A stretch of DNA of 64,000 nucleotides from Xanthomarina sp. F1114 (GTDB lineage: Bacteria > Bacteroidota > Bacteroidia > Flavobacteriales > Flavobacteriaceae). Below the pieces are notes generated by a model, which was not told the DNA's origin, searched no databases, and saw only the letters and a program-made list of their open reading frames with translations. The stretch lies in contig NZ_JAPMLL010000012.1 in NCBI RefSeq assembly GCF_026410255.1, forward strand, positions 62,001 through 126,000, in the 5' to 3' direction. Shown here one piece after another: positions 54,135 to 62,160 of the stretch; position 1 is the first letter of the stretch; every line of letters begins with the position of its first letter. The translations under genes were made by a program, and so were the position numbers.

Positions 54135-56432
54135 ATGTTTAAAAAAGGCATTTCTATCATCTTAATTCTTGCAGCAATTTATTGGAGTTTTTCGGTATTA
54201 TTGCCTCGGGATATCTCTAACATAGACGCTCCGGATAATACATTTTCAACCCAACGCGCTTTAATTCATTTAAAGGAAATTTCTAAACACCCGCATTACG
54301 TTGGAAGTCCAGATCATGAACGTGTTAAAAATTATCTAATTGCTGCTTTAGAAGATTTAGGTTTAGAAACTCAGGTTCAAGAAGGGTATATTTTAACCGA
54401 TTGGGGAACACTTACAAAACCAAAAAACATTTTGGCTAGAATTAAGGGTTCAGATAATTCCAAGGCCTTGATGTTGCTTTCCCACTATGATAGCAAATCG
54501 CATGCATCTTATGGAGCCAGCGATGCTGGTTCTGGCGTAGTTACCATTCTTGAAGGTTTAAGAGCATATTTACACGAAAATAAAACACCTAAAAACGATC
54601 TTATTATTTTGTTTTCAGATGCCGAAGAGTTAGGCTTAAATGGAGCTTCCTTATTTGTAAACAAACATCCTTGGGCCAAAGATGTTGGTTTAGTATTAAA
54701 TTTTGAGGCTCGCGGAAGTGGAGGCCCAAGTTATATGCTTATGGAAACAAATGGTGGAAACCAGAAATTAATTTCAGGGTTTAAGGAAGCGCATCCAGAT
54801 TATCCAGTAGCAAACTCTCTAGCTTATAGTGTTTATAAAAAACTACCCAATGACACCGATCTAACTCGTTTTAGGGAGGATGGCAATATAGATGGTTTTA
54901 ACTTTGCTTTTATAGACGATCATTTCGATTATCATACAGCTTTAGATACATACGAAAGATTAGACAGAAACACCTTAGAGCATCAAGGCAGCTATTTAAT
55001 GCCCCTATTAAATTACTTTTCTAATGCCAATTTAAGCGATTTAAAAAGTGATAAAGACGATATTTATTTTAATGTTCCTTTATTTAAAACCGTCAATTAT
55101 CCTTTTTCCTGGATTATTCCCATGCTTGTTTTAGCTCTTATAGTTTTTATCGCTTTGATTTTTTACGGTATGAAAAAAAGAACCTTAAATGCTAAACAGA
55201 TTGGAAAAGGAACTCTTATGTTTTTGGTTGCCTTAATTATTAATGGTCTTCTTGGTTTCTTTGGCTGGAAATTTATTTTAGTCATTTATCCGGACTATAC
55301 GGAAATTCTTCAGGGTTTTACCTATAATGGGCATAGCTATATATGGGTGTTTTCTTTGTTGGCCTTAGGTATATGTTTCTGGTTATTTCATAAAATATAT
55401 AAGCCTGGAAATACGGCTAGCTTATTAGTTGGCCCTATTTCAATTTGGTTATTAATTTGTGCTCTAGTTGCTTTTTTTCTGCCAGGTGCCAGTTTTTTTA
55501 TTATTCCTGTATTCTTTGGTTTAATAAGCCTGTTTGTTTTAGTAAGGCAAAAACAACCAAATTTTTTATTAATGGTGCTTTTAGCATTACCCGTTTTAAC
55601 CATCATGACTCCATTTGTTCAAATGTTTCCTGTTGGTTTAGGCTTAAAACTCTTATTAGCTTCAACGGTATTAGTGACATTAATTTTTGGATTACTAATC
55701 GCCATTTTTGGGTTTTATCGACATAAAAACAGATGGTCGTACTTTTTGCTTTTCATAGCTGCTATTCTCTTTATTTCTGCAAACTTACAATCGGGATTTA
55801 ATGAAGATCGTCCTAAACCCAATAGCCTGGTTTATTATTATGATACTGATATTAATGAAGCCGTATGGACTACTTATGACAACATCTTAGACCCCTGGAC
55901 CAAAGCCTATTTAACGGACAAGCCGGACAGCAATCACGATATTACAAAAACTACTTTTGGCAGTAAATATAACACAGGGTTTAGTTATAGTAAAAAAGCA
56001 CAAATTAAAGCTATAAGACATCCATATATAGATATTAAAAGAGACACCGTTATTGGCAATAACAGACATATAAAAATGTTTATTTCGCCTCAACGATTAG
56101 TAAATAGAATGGATTTATATACAGATTCTACTGTTACTTTTAATTCGTTTAATGTGAATGGTTTTGAAATTGAAAAAGACAAAAATGGTTTTGTATTTTC
56201 AAATAGAACTTTAAATAGGTTATTTGAATATTATGTAGTGGACGACAAATTTTTGGAGTTAGAATTTACAGTTCCTAAAGCTCAAAAGCTGTCCTTTACC
56301 TATTATGAGTCTTCTTTCGACCTTTTAAGTAACGAGTTATTTCAAGTGCCTGAAAGACCATTAAATATGACCCCGAAACCCTTTGTTTTAAATGATGCTA
56401 TAATGCTTAAAAAAACAATTGTTTTAGATTAA
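54135..56432 (+). CDS. M28 family membrane metallopeptidase
   Basis: 765 residues. An N-terminal membrane anchor (about 4-22) leads to an M28 aminopeptidase domain with zinc residues H117 and D119 (SHYDS), D130 (SDAGSG) and the general base/ligand pair E164-E165 (SDAEELG); D and H later in the VIDDHFDYHTALD segment complete the site. About eight hydrophobic helices follow (315-560), then a C-terminal periplasmic-type domain. This is the architecture of ER Fxna-like and bacterial multi-span M28 peptidases. Confidence 0.92.
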   Translation: MFKKGISIILILAAIYWSFSVLLPRDISNIDAPDNTFSTQRALIHLKEISKHPHYVGSPDHERVKNYLIAALEDLGLETQVQEGYILTDWGTLTKPKNILARIKGSDNSKALMLLSHYDSKSHASYGASDAGSGVVTILEGLRAYLHENKTPKNDLIILFSDAEELGLNGASLFVNKHPWAKDVGLVLNFEARGSGGPSYMLMETNGGNQKLISGFKEAHPDYPVANSLAYSVYKKLPNDTDLTRFREDGNIDGFNFAFIDDHFDYHTALDTYERLDRNTLEHQGSYLMPLLNYFSNANLSDLKSDKDDIYFNVPLFKTVNYPFSWIIPMLVLALIVFIALIFYGMKKRTLNAKQIGKGTLMFLVALIINGLLGFFGWKFILVIYPDYTEILQGFTYNGHSYIWVFSLLALGICFWLFHKIYKPGNTASLLVGPISIWLLICALVAFFLPGASFFIIPVFFGLISLFVLVRQKQPNFLLMVLLALPVLTIMTPFVQMFPVGLGLKLLLASTVLVTLIFGLLIAIFGFYRHKNRWSYFLLFIAAILFISANLQSGFNEDRPKPNSLVYYYDTDINEAVWTTYDNILDPWTKAYLTDKPDSNHDITKTTFGSKYNTGFSYSKKAQIKAIRHPYIDIKRDTVIGNNRHIKMFISPQRLVNRMDLYTDSTVTFNSFNVNGFEIEKDKNGFVFSNRTLNRLFEYYVVDDKFLELEFTVPKAQKLSFTYYESSFDLLSNELFQVPERPLNMTPKPFVLNDAIMLKKTIVLD

Positions 56433-56511
56433 TAATTGTAAATAATTAGCATGTTTTTAAGACATTACCTTCCATTTTTTTATAGTTTTGGTGCTTAAAA
56501 AACTTTATTCT

Positions 56512-57210
56512 ATGAAAAATATTATCCTATTAGCATGTGTTGCGATGAGTTTTACTGTAAATGCTCAAAATAACAAAGAGTTATTAAAGCATTACGAAGC
56601 TTATTATAAGCAAATGAAAGAGCAAGGAGATATTCAAGGTGTTATTAATGGATTAACTCATTTAAATATTTTAGAACCTTCAGATGACAAACAAGATACT
56701 TTGGCTTTTTTATATATGAACGATGGTAAGTTTATGCAAGCTTTAAATGTTATTGGTGTTGATCTTTACGCCACAGATTCTAATATGGCTGTGGAAATAA
56801 AAGCTCATTCGCTTAAATCTTTAAATCAGCCAAAATTAGCTTTAAAACAATTTGAAGAATTGTTTAGAAGGTCTCAAAATGCATCTATAGCCTATGAATT
56901 AGCAGAACTTTATATCCAAAACCAGAACTTAACTGAGGCTTCTAAAAAAGTTGAATACGGTTTATTACATGTTCAAGACGATATGAAAAAAACATATTAT
57001 GAAACTAGACAGCCATATCAGGTACCGCTAAAAGCTGGATTTCTATATTTAAAAGGCTTGATAACTTTCAACGAAAATAAAGAAACCAATATTGATGCTG
57101 CAGTGTCCTATTTGGAACAAGCTCTTGATATTGCACCAAACTTTAATTTAGCTTTTGCCAGCAGGTCTGCATTGCTAGGACAGAAAGAAGAATTAACAAA
57201 AACGGATTAA
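56512..57210 (+). CDS. Exported TPR-type protein
   Basis: 232 residues from the ATG at 56512 with a signal peptide (MKNIILLACVAMSFTVNAQ); the GTG at 56488 in the same frame would mask it. Helical repeats follow (QGVINGLTHLNILEP, LAFLYMNDGKFMQALNVIG, ALKQFEELFRRSQNASIAYELAELYIQ, AAVSYLEQALDIAPNFNLAFA). Periplasmic scaffold of unknown function. A terminator follows. Confidence 0.78.
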   Translation: MKNIILLACVAMSFTVNAQNNKELLKHYEAYYKQMKEQGDIQGVINGLTHLNILEPSDDKQDTLAFLYMNDGKFMQALNVIGVDLYATDSNMAVEIKAHSLKSLNQPKLALKQFEELFRRSQNASIAYELAELYIQNQNLTEASKKVEYGLLHVQDDMKKTYYETRQPYQVPLKAGFLYLKGLITFNENKETNIDAAVSYLEQALDIAPNFNLAFASRSALLGQKEELTKTD

Positions 57211-57250
57211 ATTAGCCAACCATAATTGTTAGTTTTAGAAAATCATCATT

Positions 57251-57280
57251 AAAAAACCGTCTCAATTGAGACGGTTTTTT
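57251..57280. terminator. Bidirectional terminator
   Basis: AAAAAACCGTCTCAATTGAGACGGTTTTTT, hairpin with A and T runs on both sides, between convergent genes. Confidence 0.92.
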
Positions 57281-57316
57281 AATTCCGAAGAAAACAATCT
57301 AACTATTTTCTTTTGA

Positions 57317-58966
57317 TTATTCCTTCACTAATCTGAATGTACTAGTCTCGCTTGAGTGTTTCAAGGTTACTAAATACAATCCTGAAGTTAAGGCGTCATT
57401 TAACGAAACTGTTAATTTGTTATCATTGACAGTCATTTTATTATTAAAGATTTGTCTTCCTGCCATATCTGTAATATTTACTTCTAATTGTTCTCCATTT
57501 AACTTTGGTGCACGCACATAGAATGTATTATTGTTCATTGGGTTTGGATATAGACTAGCACCGGCAAGCATATTGTTATCGTTAATACTTGTGGCAGCCA
57601 CAACATTAACGGTATAATCTTCAGCTTGGCCCCATCCACTTGTATTACATGGTCCTGGTACAGAGCTAAACTTTTTCATAACACGCATACGAGTATCGCC
57701 TAATAAGGCACCTGCTGGCACAGCAATTGATCCAGTAGACACCGTACCATCTGTTCCTGTTGACCCAACAATATCTGTCAATGAATACATTTCTTCAGAA
57801 CCTGGAGCATCATCGAAAGTACCATCTTGATTCCAATCAATATAAGCCACGATTTTTGCTGTATAGCTTCCATCGGTATTACCTTGAACCTCTATAGAGT
57901 AAGAACTTCCTAATTCTACACTAGCACTTTGTGCTGTAAAATCTTCTAAAGGAGGATGAACACCAACAGTGGCATCACTCTGGTTATCAATACCCGCAAA
58001 AACAACAGAAGTAATTGGTTCTACATTATTTGGAAATTGTACATCACAATAAGACAGGACTGTAGTAAAAGTTGCCACAGAAGACGTTGCTGACTCAGAT
58101 GAATTTGTACAAGTTGATATCAATCTCCACTCCACAACATCTCCTAATTCTGTTGGAGCCGTAGCGTTATATGTTAAAAGTTCAGATTGTACTGTTCCTT
58201 CATCTACCCAACCTGCACCATTAGTATTGGATTGCCATTGAAAAGACATATCTGTTGCAGCTGTAATACCTTGGGCAGATACAGTATATGCAGAACCTGG
58301 ATTTCCTGTAGATGGGTTAACCATTGCTGTTCCCGCATCTGGTGTACCTGTACAACCAGCAACTGCTTCACAATCTCCAAAGAAGGAAATTACTCCATCG
58401 GCTGCCTCATCAAATCCAGCTAAACCAGAGGTCCATACCCCATTCTCTAAGAAATAAATATCATTAGTTGTATTCATGGTAGATACCACCTCCATATAAG
58501 AACTAGCACCAGTATAATCAATTTGTACTCCAATATAATAGGCTGTTTCCGCAGCTCCTCCTATAAAAGTAAAAGGTGTATCTAGATCCGTACTCACTTC
58601 CATAAGGTCGAATCCAAATCCTGATCCTACATTAGTTATTGAAGTTGGAACTTGCATAGCAGTAGAACCTAACTCAACTCCTGGTCCAGTTCCAGAATCT
58701 GAGTCTTGATAAAAATAAAACTGAACTCCATCTATAGGAGTCCCAGGGCTTACCAAAACATTAAATTGAACAGTGTTTAATGTGAAAGTTGTATTGGCGT
58801 CAACAGCTAGGTCATTTGCGTATATCAATAAATGAAGATTTCCATAACCATTCTCGACAGCTGCTCCTCCTAAAGTTTCTTGCGAACATGGCGTTTGAGC
58901 ATGACTAGGAAACCACATAAGTGTGGTGACCAAAGTTGCAAAAAATAACATTGTAATTTTTTTCAT
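57317..58966 (-). CDS. GEVED domain secreted protein with T9SS sorting domain
   Basis: 549 residues. Signal peptide (MKKITMLFFATLVTTLMWFPSHAQ), a jelly-roll-like N-terminal region (about 30-200), an Ig-like region (205-305), a GEVED domain (about 310-465; VAYIDWNQDGTFDD, MRVMKKF, WGQAEDYTVNV) and a T9SS tail (LYPNPMNNNTFYV ... LYLVTLKHSSETSTFRLVKE). GEVED domains occur in secreted bacterial adhesins and enzymes as accessory modules; no catalytic domain is seen. Paralogous to the next gene in leader, signal and tail. Confidence 0.88.
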   Translation of the reverse strand: MKKITMLFFATLVTTLMWFPSHAQTPCSQETLGGAAVENGYGNLHLLIYANDLAVDANTTFTLNTVQFNVLVSPGTPIDGVQFYFYQDSDSGTGPGVELGSTAMQVPTSITNVGSGFGFDLMEVSTDLDTPFTFIGGAAETAYYIGVQIDYTGASSYMEVVSTMNTTNDIYFLENGVWTSGLAGFDEAADGVISFFGDCEAVAGCTGTPDAGTAMVNPSTGNPGSAYTVSAQGITAATDMSFQWQSNTNGAGWVDEGTVQSELLTYNATAPTELGDVVEWRLISTCTNSSESATSSVATFTTVLSYCDVQFPNNVEPITSVVFAGIDNQSDATVGVHPPLEDFTAQSASVELGSSYSIEVQGNTDGSYTAKIVAYIDWNQDGTFDDAPGSEEMYSLTDIVGSTGTDGTVSTGSIAVPAGALLGDTRMRVMKKFSSVPGPCNTSGWGQAEDYTVNVVAATSINDNNMLAGASLYPNPMNNNTFYVRAPKLNGEQLEVNITDMAGRQIFNNKMTVNDNKLTVSLNDALTSGLYLVTLKHSSETSTFRLVKE

Positions 58967-59368
58967 AATAAATAAATTTAAATTGATTAATTATTGTTTA
59001 AAACGTACTTCTAAGAATAAACTATTTTATTAAAAACAAAAACACACCTATTTAACAATAAATGTCTACTAGTTTAATTATAGAAGATACTTTATGAAAT
59101 TAACAAAGATTTACTATATAACCAAGACAATGTGGTTAAATAATCTAAATACTTTAAATATGTCATAATTAAGGCAAGATTATCTTAAGATATTTAAATG
59201 ATTATTATAATATTTAAAATTTTAATCTCTTTAAACATAATTTAAACAATTTCATTTATCATATAAAACAAAAGAAACAGGCATCGTATATGTAGATTGT
59301 ATTTTTCGAAAAAAAAAACCACCTCAGCTGAGGTGGTTTTCTATTAAACCAATTTTAATAAATAAAAT
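58967..59368. other. Intergenic region between the two GEVED genes
   Basis: 402 bases with a leader for the left gene (TTGATTAATTATTGTTTA at 58983-59000, also before the right gene) and, at 59315, a terminator of the right gene. No exact TAnnTTTG box was found on the minus strand. Confidence 0.45.
59315..59340. terminator. Terminator after the 811-residue GEVED gene
   Basis: AAAACCACCTCAGCTGAGGTGGTTTT perfect inverted repeat with A-run and T-run flanks; it stops minus-strand transcription. Confidence 0.88.
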
Positions 59369-61804
59369 TTATTCCTTTACTAATCTGTATGTATGTGTAT
59401 TCCCCGCATGTTTAAGGGTAACTAAATACACTCCAGAGGTTAAAGTGTTATCTAATGAAACAGAAACCTTACTATCACTTACTAGTAATGTATTGATGAA
59501 AATCTGTCTTCCAGCTAAATCTGCAATATTTACTTGAATACGCTCTCCGTTTAATTTTGGCGCATGCACAAAAAATGTATTGTCTTTTAATGGATTAGGA
59601 AACAAACTGGTACCTGCTAGCATATTGCTGTCATCCATAGATAGTGACGAACAAGTAGCACTAATAGTAAAACTACCTGCCGAAGTACTCCAGTCATAAG
59701 TTCTAATTACAAGTGTTTCTGTTGTAGTAGCAGTAAATGTAATAGTTTCTTCAATTCCTGCAGAGAAACCATTATCTGCACATGCAATTTCTGTCAAACT
59801 TCCACAAGCACCGCTATAGATTACAAGAACTGCATCAAAATCTGCACCAACAACACTTACTGTATACTCATCTCCTGCAACTACATCAAGTGTGTAGAAT
59901 ACATCTCCAGTTGTACGTGTAGAACAATTATCCGTCAATCCGCTATAAGCAGCTCCGATTGTTGTTCCTTGAACAGGTTCATCACATAAAATTGAAATGG
60001 CATCTTCACAATCCTCATTACCTGGACCACAAATATTTGGGGAATCTATAGCTTCAGTAACAAAACAATCAGCATCTTGAGCACCCTCTGCAGTAACAGA
60101 AACATCTGTCCCTACGGTAAAAGGCCCTAGAACTACAGAACCATCAGCATTTACTTCAACAGCATCCTCACTATTGGCGGTTACGTTATAAGAAGTATTT
60201 CCGTCTCCACCAGAAAGAGTAGCTAATACATAAAAATCGCTACCAACATCTAAACAGTCTGTTATTGGGTTTCCATTATTGTCTTGAGCTATAAGATTAA
60301 GACTAGGAGTTGTACAAGCTGGAGGAGTAGCGCATTGAATATCAATAGTAATATCTCCTGTTTCCGTACTTCCCGAGTTATATCGAGCAATATATACATA
60401 GTATGGCTGAGCATTAACAGTTGATGTCAATGTATAAGTTTCAGCACCAGTAGATCCATCTCTACAGGTAATATTTGTCAAGGCATCACATGTACCTGAG
60501 TTTATAGACATTTCATGATCGAATGTTGCTGTAGAATTAATAGTAATATCTCCACCTGTTCCCATAAATGTAAACCAAAGTCCGTTGTCACCTAAAGAAC
60601 ATTCTGTTGTATTTACTCCATTTGAATTAACTGAAGAGTGTGTTACTGGACCAGCATTACAATCTATTAAAATTGCAGTATCACAAATACTTGCCGGTGC
60701 AGGAGGCACTCCTATACAATTACAATCTGCATCAATCATATCGTTAATGGTACCACTATCGCCATCATCACATGGATCACCAATATTAGCTTGTTCAGCA
60801 GGACAATCGTAATCCACGCAAACTAAACTTACTGTTATCTCACCTTCATCACCAGACGAAAAGTAAGGACGTACACGGAAGTAATAGGTTCCTGCTTCTG
60901 TAATTGTAAAGTTTTCTGGATAATCTTGACAAGACTCACTCTCCACTAATTCTCCACAAGATGTCCCAACAAAAAGTTGCACTACAGCATCAAAAGATGA
61001 GTCTTCTGATACAGTAACTATTTGTGATCCATCAGTGGTAAAAGTAAACCATACATCTGCTGAGCCACTTCCGGAGCAAGTATCAGTCATAGATGAAGTT
61101 GCTCCAATTAAGGATTGAACAACAATATCACCACAAGCTAAGTCTGTAGCTGTACATGCTTCATCATTAGTAGCGGCTGGAATTCCTTCACATTCACAGT
61201 TTCCATTTATAGTGTCGCTAGAAGTATTTGGGTCCCCATCATCACAAGCATCTCCCACATTAGCTTCTAATGTTGGACAATCCCATGTTACATTCGTAGA
61301 CACAACAAAGGTGTAGTCTTCAAATTCTCCGTAAGTAAACCCAGTTGCACATGGATCAACATCACCCGAAGAATTTAACCAATGACTAACAACCCTCATA
61401 GTAGTTGATCCCACCATGGCATCGCTAGGTACAGAAAAGGCCCCTGTATGCGTTGAGGAATACCCAGATGATTGATAAGCTACTTCATTAGTAGCATCAA
61501 ACTGGCCGTCTTGATTCCAGTCTACCCAAATTCGGAATCCAGCTGTACCACCCATAATGTTAACTTCAAAATTAACACCTCCATCTATTCCTTGCTCAAC
61601 TACTAAAGATGTAAAATCGCCATAGCCATCAGTAGAAAACCCGGAGGCCATATTATTGATGTTTTGGGCGCCCGAAGTTGTACTAAAGTCATCTATATAC
61701 CTGGCGGAATTAGTTCCTTCAGGAATACAATACTGCGCGTAACCTGAAGTACCCATAAGCATGGTTGTTAAGGTTACGAAAAAAAACAATGTAATTTTTC
61801 TCAT
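59369..61804 (-). CDS. GEVED domain secreted protein with T9SS sorting domain, larger paralog
   Basis: 811 residues. Signal peptide (MRKITLFFFVTLTTMLMGTSGYAQ), GEVED domain about 25-170 (IWVDWNQDGQFDA, MRVVSHW, YGEFEDYTF), then two acidic Cys-rich inserts (CDDGDPNTSSDTINGNCECEG near 190 and CDDGDSGTINDMIDADCNCIG near 345) each followed by a beta domain of about 115 residues resembling pre-peptidase C-terminal folds, a third such domain near 600-705, and a T9SS tail. The acidic DDGD inserts may bind calcium. Substrate or ligand unknown. Confidence 0.87.
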   Translation of the reverse strand: MRKITLFFFVTLTTMLMGTSGYAQYCIPEGTNSARYIDDFSTTSGAQNINNMASGFSTDGYGDFTSLVVEQGIDGGVNFEVNIMGGTAGFRIWVDWNQDGQFDATNEVAYQSSGYSSTHTGAFSVPSDAMVGSTTMRVVSHWLNSSGDVDPCATGFTYGEFEDYTFVVSTNVTWDCPTLEANVGDACDDGDPNTSSDTINGNCECEGIPAATNDEACTATDLACGDIVVQSLIGATSSMTDTCSGSGSADVWFTFTTDGSQIVTVSEDSSFDAVVQLFVGTSCGELVESESCQDYPENFTITEAGTYYFRVRPYFSSGDEGEITVSLVCVDYDCPAEQANIGDPCDDGDSGTINDMIDADCNCIGVPPAPASICDTAILIDCNAGPVTHSSVNSNGVNTTECSLGDNGLWFTFMGTGGDITINSTATFDHEMSINSGTCDALTNITCRDGSTGAETYTLTSTVNAQPYYVYIARYNSGSTETGDITIDIQCATPPACTTPSLNLIAQDNNGNPITDCLDVGSDFYVLATLSGGDGNTSYNVTANSEDAVEVNADGSVVLGPFTVGTDVSVTAEGAQDADCFVTEAIDSPNICGPGNEDCEDAISILCDEPVQGTTIGAAYSGLTDNCSTRTTGDVFYTLDVVAGDEYTVSVVGADFDAVLVIYSGACGSLTEIACADNGFSAGIEETITFTATTTETLVIRTYDWSTSAGSFTISATCSSLSMDDSNMLAGTSLFPNPLKDNTFFVHAPKLNGERIQVNIADLAGRQIFINTLLVSDSKVSVSLDNTLTSGVYLVTLKHAGNTHTYRLVKE

Positions 61805-62160
61805 AATAAATACGTTTTAGATTTGATTAATTATTGTTTATGTCCTTTATTATAAAACATACTCTTAGCACATAGGAATTTTGTTGTCAGTATATATCTG
61901 AAAACAAAAAAAATTTTTGGATAATAAGTAGTTTGTCCAATAATAAAATTCAGGCTTAAGTTACTAAAGTTTTGTTAATTACAAAAAGGAAATGTTAAAA
62001 CTAATTGAATAAATTACATTTATCTTGTTAAGCGTAAACATCTTCCAATTAAGGAAGGTTTCAGGGAGAGAAGAAATTAGATACTGTATTAATTTCTTAT
62101 TTAAAAGCAAAAAAGCTAGCAATAATTGCTAGCTTTTTTTTAAAATATTTATCTATTATA
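61805..62160. other. Intergenic region before the GEVED gene
   Basis: 356 bases. Holds the leader with TTGATTAATTATTGTTTA (61823-61840), shared with the smaller paralog, and the terminator of the M13 gene at 62110. Nothing else stood out. Confidence 0.45.
62110..62140. terminator. Terminator after the M13 peptidase gene
   Basis: AAAAGCTAGC and GCTAGCTTTT arms around a 9-base inner region with a T7 run; on the minus strand it follows the M13 stop codon by 20 bases. Confidence 0.85.

Noticed and set aside
55445-55726. Plus-strand open frame inside the M28 gene
   Set aside because: Out-of-frame shadow of the multi-span region; Cys/Phe/Ser-rich sequence typical of frame-shifted hydrophobic codons.
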